A stretch of DNA of 64,000 nt from contig CACRXP010000639.1 of NCBI GenBank assembly GCA_902702965.1, positions 112,275 to 176,274 on the forward strand, read 5' to 3'. The notes beneath the pieces are model-generated. The model did no database searches, was not told where the DNA came from, and saw only the letters and a program-made list of their open reading frames with translations. Both the position numbers and the translations under genes were made by a program. Source of the stretch: Spirometra erinaceieuropaei. Taxonomy: Eukaryota; Platyhelminthes; Cestoda; Diphyllobothriidea; Diphyllobothriidae. The first letter of the stretch is position 1. Each line of letters begins with the position of its first letter. Shown in pieces: positions 32,590 through 45,905 of this stretch.

Positions 32590-34480
32590 ATCCAAATCTC
32601 CCGATAAAACATCGACCGAATCCCTATCGTTGGTTTCTAAGTTCTGCTGTCCTCGCTAGAAACCCAATCAGTTAGAGTTAGAAACACAATTCGAGAACCT
32701 CTTGAATCAAACACATGACCTTCAGCCAGTTTCGACAGAGAGCATACAACATCTTGAGTCTATATGAGTCAGTTGCTCTTATCCATACCTGAACAGTCTT
32801 CAGAAATATCGGAGCTTGCTGACGAAGTCACATTGAGAAGTTAATGCAACTCCGGCGGAATAAAAACGTTCGGATGACTAGGCCAGATAAGGGAACTGGC
32901 GTTATTTTGACGGACAGGGTAGACTATATTACAAAAATACAGTCAATTCTGTCGGATCAGGTAAAGTTCAGAAAGACAGAGAAGGCGAACGACCGTACAG
33001 ATGAGATTGAAGCAGAACTGACTGCCTGAAAAGACTTCAGGCGGATGGTTGCATAAACGAGCACGACGTAGAGCGCCTCCGAACCGTCGGTACACATATA
33101 CCTCGATTACCTGTCTTGCCAAAGATCCGCAAAGATGGCGCACCGGTTCGTCCAATCCTCTATATGAGAAACTCGCTGTAACATGCAATAGCGAAATGGC
33201 TGATATAGAAACTTAAGTCTCTGCAGCATCAGCTAGCGCCACATAACTATCGAGATGCCTTTGAATTCATTAACGGCGTGAAAGACCTCGATCTGAACGA
33301 AATGGCCATGTTTTCGTTAGATGTCTCATCCTTTTTTACGAACTTACCTGTAACGGAAACGGTCGATTACCTTTGTGATTTCATTGCCGATAATCAACAG
33401 GATATAGGAATGCCAGTGAACGCCCTCAAGGAATTGCTATTGAGGTGTACCTTAAACGTGCAGTTCCTATTTGACAACACTCTATATAGGCGGATGGACG
33501 GCGTATCTATGGGCTCGCCATTTGACCCGCTTTTGGCGAATATATTCATGAGAAAGTAAGAAGCTTTCCAGCTACGTCGCTAGATCAACGGTCTGAGATA
33601 TTATGGGCGGTACGTCAATGATATATTCGCAATTGCATCGAAACAAAGCGACATCTCAATTCTACTGGACGATATTAATTAGACGCACCCATCAATAAAA
33701 TTTACTATGGAAGAAGAACAGTCCGGTTCACTTCACTTTCTGGGTGTGCTTCTGAGTGGAAGGCCTGACAGCCGCATTCGACGTAGCGTCTGTCGTAAGA
33801 AAACATGGTCTGGACAATACACCCATTTTGGGAGTTTCGTACCGCTAAAAGTAAATTAGTCCGCTGTTTGACAAAAAGAGTGAGAAGCATCTGCTCAGCT
33901 GATGGCGTTGAGAAAGAGCTTAAGATTAGCAAAAACGATTTTCGCCAGAAAGGGTATCTTGATCGGGGGTCAAAGACCCCCGATACTGACGGTAGGAAAG
34001 AAAAGGCTCTTCTTCAGGGTCCCATTTCAAGGGGCTGCACCAAGCGAACTCTTAAGAAGACGCCTAACTCAAGCTGTATCACAGACCTTTCCAGCAGCTA
34101 ACACCCGTGTACTGTTCTCCCCCGGTCCCATCCTATACGGAGAGGGCAAGGACAAATTACCAGCTCAGGTCACCTCTACGTGTATTTACTCCTTCACCTG
34201 CTTATGTGGGGTAGAATAGATTGGTCGCACGAGCCGGCATTTATCCAAAAGAATAAAAAACATCTTTCAACATGGTTAGGAAAGGGTCAAATAAAGAACA
34301 TCATCAGCTCGACCCTCGCGCACATGGTAGACACAGACCACCGTGTAGACGCCAGAGAGGCCTTCAGAGTGATTTACAAGGTCCCATGAAGCTATCCAAA
34401 ACTCCTTGGGCAGCGCTTGTTGGCTATGACAGAGGCGGATGCAATCAGGCTACGCGCACCGATCCTATGCGCACAGAAGA
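32590..34480 (+). pseudogene. PLE RT plus GIY-YIG endonuclease, multiply interrupted
   Basis: N-terminal region (LETQFENLLNQT, about 32680-32715) precedes RPDKGTGVILTD (32880-32920), then LPVLPKIRKDG with VRPILYMRNS, FSLDVSSFFTNLPV, VSMGSPFDPLLANIF and the active site YVND (33611-33622, normally YVDD). SGSLHFLGVLL and the thumb follow, then the endonuclease with a CLCG, then stop, then IGRTSRHLSKRI (the Tyr of the YIG box is a TAG stop) and EAFRVIYK, ending in an LLAMTEADAIRLRAP tail. At least three frame changes and several stops are present. The Asp-to-Asn change in the RT and the stop in the endonuclease would each inactivate it. Confidence 0.85.
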
Positions 34481-34546
34481 ACTTCATACAGGCCCCACAG
34501 TTGCCATGGCTCAAAGCCACCAAGCCAGCCTCCCGCATGTATTTAT

Positions 34547-34749
34547 CTTCGCCGGGCCCCACCTTCTCCCTGGCACTGACTGGAATTGTGGTGTTTCACT
34601 CTCCCCCTCCCCTCCCCAAACCCGAGCTACAGTTTAATTATCTATTTGCCCGTATCTTTTAATTCATTACTTCAATAGCCATATAAATGTACAGGCCTGA
34701 AGACAATTCATCGAACTCGGACATACGCTCGCCAAATTGCCTTTTGAAT
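34547..34749 (+). repeat. right pLTR of the 32-34 kb PLE
   Basis: Element-oriented terminal segment, partner of 32102-32310. CTGAAGA at 34697-34703 marks the hammerhead position; the rest of the core is decayed. Confidence 0.8.
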
Positions 34750-37420
34750 AACCACTTTAGTAGCCAACGGCTATGTGCATCCGTATAAATGTACTGTAGT
34801 TCGGAAACGTTCCGGCCCGGGTCGTTGTATTTCGTCTAGGCTCTTTGAGAGACCACCATATGAAAATCTTTTTTGCGAATGTTTGGATGCTTGCCTTTGA
34901 AGCTGGGAACGTGCGTTGTATTTTCTGCCTTCTTGAACACCTTGACTTTTAGACCAAATCAATTTAGTTACAAAGGGAAATGACGGGAGGACTTTCTATT
35001 TGGCTTTCTCCTCCACCTCCATAGTGATGCGGATGTTTGGGAATGCATGTGATCTCGAGAATTATTGCAGGACGTACTATCAAAACTGACTGAACTGTCA
35101 ATTTCTACCATGTCTGACGCACAAATTGTCCTGAAAACATGAGTCTCATAAATCCAATTACGCGTCTAATACTACAGTAGAACAGAAAATCTCTCAGTAA
35201 AAATTATTCCTATAAACGGGTGCCTATTGTTGTTGCACGTTTATCGGTCACTTTATCCTGTGCAAGTCATTTCTCTCAGAAAAATAATTATGAGCTGTAC
35301 ACAAGGTTGCGCGTCTGAAATAGACAGATCAACCATTTTTCCAAATAATATTTGGAGTTTGAAATTTATTATGTTAAAGTAACCACAAAACATCGTCCTA
35401 CTGTTCATTGGCCTCCAATAAGACGCTAATCTCTCGCCAATTTTAGCGCAATACGCCTTATGGAGTAACTTTTCAAAATATCTAACACTTTTGAATGCAA
35501 AATAACAAAACGACCTCGAAAAAGATGAAAGCGTTACAAATCGAAAAAAAACGATTTCATGTGCCTCTCAGGAGCGGTTCCGCAGATCGGATGCGTTGTT
35601 AGAAGAGGAAATTAATTTGTGCTGTTTTGTAGTGAAATGAAACAAAATTTATCCAAAAGCAGTTATACCTTCTGTTATATATTAGTATCGTCCTTTGACA
35701 TTTACGGATTCTTCGGTCTTCTGGAAGACAAGTGGGTTCCGCCGTAGATAGACTGTTGACCTTTACCGGCAATCTATTAGTCGAGATATATCTTGACGTT
35801 TTCATAGGGACTAAAGCCCTGCCTCATCAAGGCTATATTGCTTCGACGAAAACAAATGATAATCCGATGGAGCAATACCTGATGGGTGTGGTGGGTGCGG
35901 TATGAATTCACAGGGGTGTGCTTCTACAGTTTCCTTCGCTTTTCATGAAACAAGGGACATAGCGCTATCATGCCGCAAAGACTCCGTATCAGGTCCTCCA
36001 TCATATGTCGGACTTTTTGTTTACAGATTTACTGAAATTAATTAACTGTTGTTGATACCAATCATCGGTAGCAGCTTGACCATACACCACTTCTTTTCAA
36101 TCCTACTAGATGCACAGCATGACTTTGTTTGCACGAATATTCCGTTTCGATATTAATGGCAATATTTGGTCAGGCATAGTTCAGGGTTTTTGCATTAATA
36201 ATTGGCAGATCCGTTTTCTTCATAAGTAATGTTTTGATGCAAAAATAGGTGTCTTGCAGGCCATATTTCAGACACGATTTTGCGTTTTTGTTTTCTCGAT
36301 CAGTTAGTGCGTCATACGAATTTCTAATTTTGCGCCATTCCTAATGCAAGTAAACAACCATTAACAGTGGATTTAAACTACAAGTACTTCTGATACGTCT
36401 TTAAACGTTGACGCCAGTTTTTGTCAATTAATTTCTTCAGGCTTTCTTTTCCGTTTTCATGCCTTTCTAAAGGTCTTTTATGTTTTTTATTAAAGTCCCA
36501 TTCAAAGTGTTTAAGTTATTTCCTGCTTGCTCTTTTAGAGAGAGTATGTTTACCATATGCTTCCCCAGATAGACGACGATTTTTAGCAGCTCATTTTCCA
36601 GGCCAAAGTAAAACGCCAACGCTTCCTCAAGTGCTTCAGCTTGGCACAGAATTGTCCATTTTACACACAAAAGACTTTGATGGTAAAGCTTTTGCCAGAT
36701 GTCGTAAACTGAACATGATATTGCTCAAAAACTTTACAATACATGTGTATTCACTTAAGTTACCGAAAATGGTAACCGTTAAAATATCTAAAAATCCCAC
36801 CGACTTATTAAATATACCAGAGTATTCTTTCTGCGGAGACCATTCGCCATATAAAAGTATAAGTAAGAAATTTTCTTCAAAATGAAGACGTAACTTCATT
36901 TGGGGGCCATAATTAACCTTTGGTTGACCGTGGATCTTGCTTTTAAACGTTCTTACCTCCTTATTGAGTTTGCAGATTTTCATAGTCCGTGAGGAAGTAT
37001 TTTGCAATTTTAAGTTAGTTTTGCAAAACACCTCTAAAAACGAAAAGCGTTTATTTCAATTAAGTCAGTACAGTGGAAGTCCTAAGTGCCCTACGGCTCA
37101 TAATTCCTCCAAACCGGTTATAAAGTACTCGGTGGCCAGGCGGATTGTGACCTAGCGACATCAAGTGTGAGGTTTACTTACAGGCAACACTAATCAGCTG
37201 AGCTAATTAACCCCAGTTGAGTGTAGTGAGCTTAATTCCGTTTGGCTCAAGTTACCTGCCCAACCTACTACAATGGATAATATTCACTTAATTTGATACA
37301 GTGGGACGACTGCCTAAGAAGGATTTCATAAGCAATCAATGTACACTCTACCGGGTGCCGATCAAGTTAACTTTTATAATATGTGCTTTTGTTTAATGTG
37401 CATAATAATCCTAACCCAGC
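34750..37420. other. about 2.7 kb unassigned
   Basis: AT-rich. A 154-codon plus frame (36421-36885) is overlapped by minus-strand frames and shows no domain, so it is probably chance. No repeat is recognised. Confidence 0.45.
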
Positions 37421-37424
37421 TATG

Positions 37425-37520
37425 AAAAGCCCGATGGCCTCGGTGGGGTTCGAACCCATGGCAGCAAGTGCAAGGCTTGCATACAGACAGCAAGTTAACG
37501 AAATGAGCCACCAGGTTCGA
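37425..37520 (-). repeat. tRNA-like sequence (A box and perfect B box)
   Basis: Minus strand has TGGCTCATTTCGTTAAC and, about 30 bases later, GGGTTCGAACCCC, a perfect B box with a T-arm able to form 4-5 pairs. The acceptor stem does not close, so this is more likely a SINE head or tRNA pseudogene than a tRNA gene. Confidence 0.45.
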
Positions 37521-40500
37521 CGGAGGCAAAAATATGGTTACACGCAGGCCCCCGACCGGGAGCTAGTAGCTCAGATGATTAGAACGTCGAAATTCATGGA
37601 GTTTTTCACAGTTAGTTTAGACAGATATTAAAGTGTAAAGCAAAGCAGAGGAGCTAGATATTTCAACTTAAAATCAGTAGAGCGTCCAGGTTGACACATT
37701 ATATTCAGTTTACTGGCAGGTCTGTTACGTTATTTTCTTTCAGTACTTTGTGCTGTTACGGGTACTAGCTGTCGTGCATCAGGTTGGCAAAATCACCATC
37801 TAAGGAGTAAAAAACATTGTAATTTTGTCCCATCTGTACTATGACTCAGCGAACAAGTTAAATTGTTTTATGTCTTTTTGGATGAATTCATTAACAGTCG
37901 ACGGGATAAGAATTTTTAATTATTCTACAAATCTTTGTAAACTATGTTTCATTTCCTAACGGTAAGTGAACTAAACAGTCCCCACGGCCACACACTTGGA
38001 GTGAACGTTTACTTGGCCGTACTTCTGAGACCTCGAGTAAACTGTTTACATTAGACCGCACACCACTTCGTCCAGATGTGGGCAAAGATTCGAAAAGGCT
38101 TTTGATCCTTCATTAGTATTTACCTGATTGAAGGTCGTGGATCTTTTTTATCCAAAAAATCAGATTGGCCTGTAAGTACATAGTTTTTTGCAGTGTCGGC
38201 ATTACGCATACTAAAAAAGTTGGCATTTAGGTACGAAGAGGGTTTTCTTTGCAAAACACCCAATCAGTATCATGTTTTGGCCGAAGTTTTGTTAGTCGCA
38301 ACTGATACATCAAAAAACTGTATAAACATATACGAATAACGAATAAGAAGTAATCATTTAAAGAGCTTTCACGGGATTCCCTTCGAGATTTTTAGATTAA
38401 ATGGCCAAGTAATCTTTCTAAATCTCTTCTTGTAAGTGGCGTCCGTTGGCAGCATATAAAAAAAGGTATTCTTAAAGTCTGGATATCTCACTGTTGTAGA
38501 CTGAGAGGCCACTTGTTGAATTACATTTAAATCTACAGCTTCCAAAGCCAACTATTTCTTGAGACTTTCGTTCAAAAATCAAAGGCACTTTCCATCGATG
38601 ACGTTTACAGTAAAATATTTGACTCAGGAATAAGTAGGAAATTTACACAAAATATCTGCAATTCGCATGCCAATAACCCAGCACCTTTAAACGTTTATCT
38701 ATATTTGGAAGAGCAGCCTTTGACAACCGAAAGCACCTTTGAAATGCATGTAATTATCTACAAGATGTTAAGTTGTACTCCAAAAACAGGCGTATTACAT
38801 TTCGACTACTTAGAGTCGAATTTAATCAAGGAAAGAAACATTTAGTTCAATAAATACGGGAAACAATAAATACAAAATACCAGAATGTGTGTAACTTTGA
38901 TGATGCATTTGTTATGCCGGCAAACTTGGCATATATTATACGACTGATTTATCCCTTAAGAACTGCTCTTTGCCATTAGCGAGAGACCTCCTTCACGCCA
39001 CCGACAAAGACCCAGCCGTTGATCGCTTTACTTCTAATCGCCAAAACAGCTGTCTATAAAGTTTGATGGCTAATCAAAGTATAAGGAACCGAGAGTTCTT
39101 AAAAGTTGCAATAAGCATAGCGCGCTTCCATGTGACCTTTTAAGTTAATTTCATAAGACATTCCAAAAATAAGACACCATCACAGAAGCAAATCGTCTTC
39201 CAAAATGAAGACCTTTGATCAAAATACTTTTTTGGATAGAGTTGTCCTCAATTAGCTTCATATTTTAAGTAAAGTTGGCATTGAATATTCCAAATGCGAT
39301 TTGAGTTCTCTCGCGCTTTTTCTCGGACGAACCGTTGACAGATGCCTCGTGTGAATAGTTGGCGCTCATAAACCAATAGATATCAAATGCTTATAATTAT
39401 TCAAAATAGGCCACGGGGCAAGTATAATCGTTTATTTTATATATGACGTCGCTCTTAGGCTACAGACTTTTTATGAATATCTACTGTTAACCATAAAATT
39501 CATGTGATTGATTGCACAGATCCTTACTTAGATGTTTGTAAGATTTATGACAGATAATAAAGTAAAATGTGCCTTAAACGTTGAATAGTACGTAAAAATC
39601 AGATGTTTTCTGTGTAGTAAAATTATTGAATTCGTTTTAACATATTTCATTTAGATGAAGCTGGCAGGACCAACAGCGACAACAGATCAATCAAAAGCGC
39701 TTATTGTTACATGTGAGATTCTATTAAGCAGGAAAAACGCCGGATCTTAGCATTGAAAAGTAAGTAATTGATATGGCCATCTTCATAAAGAATAAATTTC
39801 AAACATCTTTTACTTATACGCACGTTTAACATCTTATGGGCCTCATGTGCACTGAAGTTTGGCAAACTTTAAATCGTCTTCTGCAGTCACAAGCTAAAAG
39901 TGTGTGTAAGTATGCAAAATTGGAAATATCTTTATCAGCACCATATTTAAATTCATACTTTAGAGAGCTCACTTGGGAAAACCCACCTTAGCCACAAATT
40001 TCGATACTGCGAAAGCCTAAAGTCACTTTTCAAGAAAAGCTGCGTTTATCGAAAAACGTTTGCTATACATAAAAAGCCGGTCCAGCACTTTTGCTGGTGT
40101 GTTTACGGTATACTTACAACACTCCAAGTCAGTAGGCTTAAATACAAATTAACTAAGCAACGCCTGCTTTCTGCAACTGCAGGAACACCTACAGGACGAC
40201 GGTAAATTACATCAAAATTCATGATCTTAAGTTATCGATAAAAAACAGGTCATCAATACCTTCACTCCTCTGGTTACAAATCAGCACTGTACATGATCTC
40301 CTGAAACACCGATCTCAAAGGTGACTGTATTTTAGATTCGAGCAGATGGTCGAACTAAAATTGTAGCCAATTTTTAAATCCTCTATAAAGTTAATCCGAA
40401 TTGTGTGGTGTGCTGACTTTTATTGAGAAATTTTCCGGTCCTCTTCTTAAATATTCCACAGCAAGTAATTAATACACACTTTGTGTGTGTTCTCTCCCTT

Positions 40501-42957
40501 AGCAGACGGCATATATTCAAAAGTATATCCTAAAACCAGCAGAAGAAAGTATAATTTCCTAAAAGAATCACCTAAAAATCACGGTTTCGTCAGGTTTGAC
40601 TCCCAATATTAGTGAGCATCCTTGTCTGGAAATCCATTTTACGCAAATTTAATAAGATTTTTTTGCAAACATTTGCGCAGTCTTTTGCCCACAAATCCAT
40701 CATGGTTGTTCAAAGTAAAAAACTGTTTAGTATTCATTTAGACACTTATGGTCACTAGAAGGACTAATCGTAGGATGTAAAGGGGTAATTTAAGTATTCT
40801 AAAAGGGAGTCAGGTAATTTACTTGTGAGGTACTATAACCATAGGGAACCACCGGTTGTTTCCCAAAAATGGAATTTAAATAATTTTTCAAAACTTGAAT
40901 AAGTGTTTCTTGAAACCAGTTAAATTATCAAAGACGCAATAATTCAAAAACCATGCATTAAAAATAAGCCTTTTTGATATTTCACTAAGGAAAATAGGCA
41001 GATTTAAAAAGTATTTTAAATGAATAAAACGGAAAAAATTCTTTGAAGTGCTTTATCCGAGTGCGGTTTTTAAAACGGTCAGACATAACATTTGTCCAAG
41101 TGTTATTAATTGCATTGCATACACTAAATCCATTGTGACCTAAACCGATTTAATCTGCGTAATGGGTTTCATCCTAGATTTAATGAGTTCTCATGCATAT
41201 CTGAGCCTAGTCATCATTGTACACTGTCCCGCACTTAATAAAATAAGCGTATCGTTTTGCTTTTGATCAGACATTTACTCACGTTGATTTAAAGGCATCA
41301 AACAGTCCAAATCGACGAACGCTTAGCGGAGGGCACCGCTCGCATCTTTATTTTATGTACAATATTCGATTGCATTTTGTAAATTATGCTGGTCCAAACG
41401 GTCATGGTGCTTTGAATGAATGGAATTTTAACCCTCATCAGTGGAACAGCCACTTGAAGTTAGTATCTGGCTCATACCAAAAGCCACCTATGGGTACTAA
41501 AACAACAATGAGGATGTAAACTCATGAAGTTTTAGGTAATTTCTGAGGTGCGACATGTCGTCAGATAAATAATCAAGCAAAGTTAACGAAGTCAAACGCT
41601 TTACCGTAGAGGAATCCAGGCGTAATTAGATTGCCTCTGTTTTCTTGCAAAGTCTCTTCACTAGGAGAGAATTATATAACATATTCTATCAAACCATACT
41701 GTGCGGTCTTCCTTTGAACTCTTTTTAAGACTTTACTACTATATTTCACCTTCCGCATGCATCTTACACTTAAGTAAATGACGCAATATTTAAGTGCTTT
41801 AAAAACAGTAGTTATGTTTTCTGTAATCGTGCCCGTATCAGTCATACGTTCCATTGGATGGGTACTCAACGACTGCTTAACAACATTAACTGAAAACGAG
41901 ATATAAGACCTCGGTGTATGTGATGGGGTAATGCCCATATTTACTCGGCGCATTTGCGGTCAGTTAATCACGTTTTGTCAGCTAGGGTTAGTGCTAAGTG
42001 AGGCGGTTTTACGTTTCCGGTAAATTAACTACAATTCCTCCGCTAAACTTAGCATAAACGCTATTAAATAGTCATTAAATCATAAACAAGAGTTAAAACG
42101 CACAAGTTGTACACGCAGTTTCAAGTAAAAAATGAAGTCTTTAGAGTTGATAATATGCAACAAATTTAATTCGTTAAAATTTGAAATATTAGTAGCAGAT
42201 CAAATAGCTAACTGACTTCCAGAAAATCACACTATCAAAACAACCTATAAGCTTCCTATTGTAAGGTACAGAACCAGCAATATCTGTCAGATACTTTAGT
42301 CGCAAATGTATATTGTGTTAAGCATTTTGTAACCAATGGTTGGTATGCAAGTTATGATGGGTTGCGTCGGTGGATTTCAACATATGCAGTAATGAAGTTG
42401 CGAAAAGGCATTTTTATGTGGGATTTTAAACTTTTACACGTTTGCGGGCAAATTAAATTTATAACTTATGACAAACGTATAAGCACTGTTGCCACACATG
42501 ACTTAGAATGTTCAGATAAAGTGTGGACCTTACGATCGGTAAAAACTTTGGGATAATTTCAGTTAAACAAAGCCAAAATCCATCGCACTTTTCATAAGGA
42601 TTACAATGTCCATATGTCATAATCAGCAGAAAAATATAGGGTAGATATTACTCTGGTGCTTTTACAAGGATGTTTCAGCGCAATTTTCCTTAATGGTGGC
42701 ATTCAGGTAACCAATCCCAAATATTGTCAAATGGGCCTCAGAAACAATAGCACATTAACGCAAATAACATTTCAATCAAGACTCAGTTCCTTTAACTGTA
42801 GACACAATAAACAGCTCTAAAAGCCGGCGGCTATTTCGCATAACGGTTGCGTGTACCACACACACTCTTCGCAAAAAATGTTTTGAACACTAACTCCAAT
42901 AATTCTGAAGTCAGGAGTAATTTATTGCGCATGCTTTGAGGTCTTAACAATTTCATT
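37521..42957. other. about 5.4 kb of AT-rich sequence, nothing recognised
   Basis: Almost no open frames longer than 60 codons. No transposon end, palindrome or tandem repeat stands out. It may contain introns or very old repeats. Confidence 0.5.
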
Positions 42958-43962
42958 ACATGCAGTGCGTGACCGATCTCATGAAATGTTAGCCAACATT
43001 CTGGAATGCGTTTCCGATTAGGAAGAATTACTTAAGTGGAGTTGTTATACTGATTATCATGCATCATAACCTTATTACATTTCGGACTTGCCAGGATGTC
43101 CGCTTTTGAATGCATTTCTTTTGGACTTCCTACAGGAACCGCATTTAATAAAAAATGACTACTCAGTTGGCGTGCATTTTTTCTATTGATTTTCGATGGC
43201 CTTATATATTCAAATCTATTTTATAGAAAACACGTACAGAAAATGCTTTATTTTGCTCATTTGGAAGGAAATTACATTACTATGATAGTTTATGCTAAAA
43301 AGCGTGTGCATTTAGTTTTAAAAAAGTTTCTCAAATCCCGAATAATTTTCAGTTTGATCTGCTATCACATCAGCGTGTAGCAATTTGTGTCTTCAAGGTT
43401 CATGCTTTTCGCGTAAGGTAAATCATATATTCCTCTATGCTTTTAAGAAGATATCACATATAGTTCATTAAATTGTCCAATGGATACGGACTGTGTTGTA
43501 CATTTAAAAAGGAACATTAGTAAACGGACATTTGCAGTCTTGCATGCATGAATGTCGCGCGGTCTTAAAAATCTCATAATTAGAAACCTTTTTAAAACCT
43601 AAATACACACTTTCGTCGGGCATAAGAAATGATGCAATTTCATTTCCTTCCACATGAGCAAGAGAAAGCATATTTTTTGCATATTTTCCATAAAATAGAT
43701 TTGATTATATAAAACCATCGCAAATCAATTGAAAAAAATGCATGCTAATTGAGTAGTCATTTTTTTACCATATGTGGTTCCTGTAGGAGGTCCAAAAGAA
43801 ATGCACTCAAAAGCCGATATCTTGGTGAGTCCGAAATGTTATAGGGCCATGCTGCATGATAATAAGTATAACAACTCCACTTAAGTAATCCTTTCTAATC
43901 GGAAACGCATTCCAGAATGTTAGCTAACATTTCATTAGATTGGTCACGTATTGTATATAATG
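42958..43962. mobile_element. long-inverted-repeat element (family F, copy 2)
   Basis: Left arm 42958-43400 and right arm about 43555-43962 are inverted copies. Shared blocks include GACCGATCTCATGAAATGTTAGC, given here only as its parts GACC-ATCTCATGAAATG and TTAGC-AACATTCTGGAATG, then ACTTAAGTGGAGTTGTTATA and CCTACAGGAACC-CAT. Arms are somewhat diverged. Non-coding. Confidence 0.8.
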
Positions 43963-44235
43963 AGCACTCCCGTACTGAATATCGAAAAGTGATCTGACGA
44001 GATATATTATTAAGCACACACATAAGATCCTTTTTGCCACTAACAGTACCTTTCAAAAGAACATACTGAAACTTACACATCCCTAGATAAACTTATAAAA
44101 GATATCTAACTTTTTCATTTTCATTTAAGTAGTGTATTCAACATTTGATAAAAGCAAATGCAAATAAAAATATCCTCACTTATCTTGCGTCATCTATCAT
44201 ACTCCGGTACGCCCAACCGGAGTTATAGCTGGAAA

Positions 44236-44722
44236 AGTAGAATGAGAAGGCCTATATATGAGCACGACAGATAAACCTAACTAACTGTGTAGCAGCCGCT
44301 CCATTCCCCCTTTTCTCCGGCTCCGTTTTGTCGGTCGATGGCCGCGACAATTGTTGCCAGGCCGCTGACACACAACCACCCCCGCCGATTATAACTGGAC
44401 CCCCCCTCCTGTCCAGCTGCAGTGACCCCCGGCTGCCCCCACAAACAATTATCACCTCATGCGCGTCGGACGACCTGGCTTGGTACCCGTAAGCCCCTGT
44501 AATTATGCCTCCCCCTAATCCGTCCAATCTCATGATCAGCATCCAACCCGTCACCCCCACCTACTGACACAGACTTTCACTCCCGCGTAAACTACACACC
44601 GCGACTGACGCTCTCCGTGAACGGACGCTTTTTCTCTGTTGCAAGCAAACCGCCAACTTACGGCAACCTGCCCTGTGTACAGAATAAACTAGTCCTCACA
44701 GCTCCCTGACTTCTGACAGTAG
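44236..44722 (+). mobile_element. GC-rich LTR-like block, possible solo LTR
   Basis: A sharply GC-rich island in AT-rich DNA. It has a TATATAT box at 44253-44259, an AATAAA at 44683-44688 and a CA-ending tip (TTCTGACA, 44711-44718), consistent with U3-R-U5 order on the plus strand. AGTAG occurs at 44236-44240 and 44718-44722, a possible 5-bp duplication. No second LTR or gag/pol is nearby. The left boundary is uncertain, and a CpG-rich regulatory segment is an alternative. Confidence 0.35.
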
Positions 44723-45029
44723 ACGAAACGAACTTATTGTGCGTGGTTTAAGTTGATCTCTCATCCTTGACCGCCACAACTGGAAACATCCACAATACGA
44801 AAACACGAGCCTAGTGTTGGGAGAAATTTCTGAAATTTCTAGATGTTTACCCGAAAATTTGCTTTTTGAAGGACCGTTTTCACCGATTTGGCATGTCCCT
44901 TAAAATTTCCTATTTGAATATTTTCTAACCAACTTGCTAACTGACTCTTCCAAAATAAACCGTGCTTCTTTGTGCAGTGTTGGGGTCCGGCTATTGACTT
45001 TAATTTTCATCTCAGAGGTTTGGACAAAG
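44723..45029. other. unassigned spacer
   Basis: Nothing recognised between the LTR-like block and the next inverted-repeat element. Confidence 0.4.
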
Positions 45030-45905
45030 TACACTATACATTGACTGATTGATCTCATGAAATCTGACCGAAATTCTGAAATGCGTTTTCGAGTAGGAGG
45101 AATTTCGTAGGTGAAACTGTAATACTGATTATTATGCGGCACAATCTTATAATATTTCGGACTCGTCAGGATTTTGGCATTTGGAGGCACCTTTTTTCGG
45201 CCTCCTGAAGAAACCACACTCGGTTAAAATTGACTGCTTGTGTAGCATGCATTTTTCGCATTGATTTTCGATGGTGTTATAAATTCAAATATATTTTATA
45301 GAAAACGTGCGCAAAATATGCTTTCTTTTACCCGTTTCCTGAAAATCACATTTCTTTACATTTTCTAACCTAAGAAATGTTATCCTTTGCTTTTTAACGG
45401 TTTATTATTATGAGATTTTAAGACCGTGCGATGTTTATTCCAACATTATCGTACATTTCCGTTTATCAATGTTCCTCCAGAAATATTCAACGCAGTCCTC
45501 ATCCATCGCAAAATTTGATGAACTCTATGTAGCATCTTTTAAAGGCACAGAGAAATATATGTCTTACCTCACGCGGAAGGCATACACCTTGTAGACTGAA
45601 ATCGCCCAATGCTAAGTAACCCCCTGATCTGGCTTAAAATTATTCGGAAATGAGGAAACCTTTGTAATACCTAAATATACACTTTCCTCCGCTGTAAAAT
45701 GTAAAGACAATGTGATTTTCCAAGAAACGAGTAAAAAGAAACATAGTTTTGCGCATGGTTTCTATGAAATATACTTGAATTTATAACCTCATCGAAAATT
45801 AATGTGAAAAATACGTGCTACACCGAAGTAATCCCTTCTAATCAAAAACGCAGTTCAGAATTTCAATCAACATTTCGTGAGATCGGTCGCGCACTTAATA
45901 TGATT
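45030..45905. mobile_element. long-inverted-repeat element (family F, copy 3)
   Basis: Left arm 45030-45435 and right arm about 45650-45905, inverted to each other. Blocks: GATCTCATGAAATC, GAAATTCTGAAATGCG, TACTGATTATTATGC, AAAATCACATTTCTTTACA. Closest to copy 2. The right arm is partly deleted. Confidence 0.75.

Larger units (their letters stand above)
32102..34749 (+). mobile_element. near full-length but dead Penelope-like element with inverted ends
   Basis: Coding sequence (about 32590-34480) in PLE order, RT then GIY-YIG, lies between two copies of the same terminal segment. The right copy is in element orientation (34547-34749) and the left is inverted (32102-32310). Both contain the TCCCTGGCACTGACTGG-like block, and the outer tips match as ATTCAAAAGGCAAT. 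Multiple stops and frameshifts break the frame. Each end has a CTGAAGA motif at the hammerhead position (minus 32148-32154, plus 34697-34703), but GAAAC is lost. No clear target duplication is seen. Confidence 0.85.

Noticed and set aside
36421..36885. 154-codon plus-strand frame
   Set aside because: Low-complexity hydrophobic start, no domain, overlapped by minus-strand frames in AT-rich DNA.
37425..37520. Functional tRNA gene
   Set aside because: The B box is perfect, but the acceptor stem cannot close and the anticodon arm is poor. Kept only as a tRNA-like repeat.
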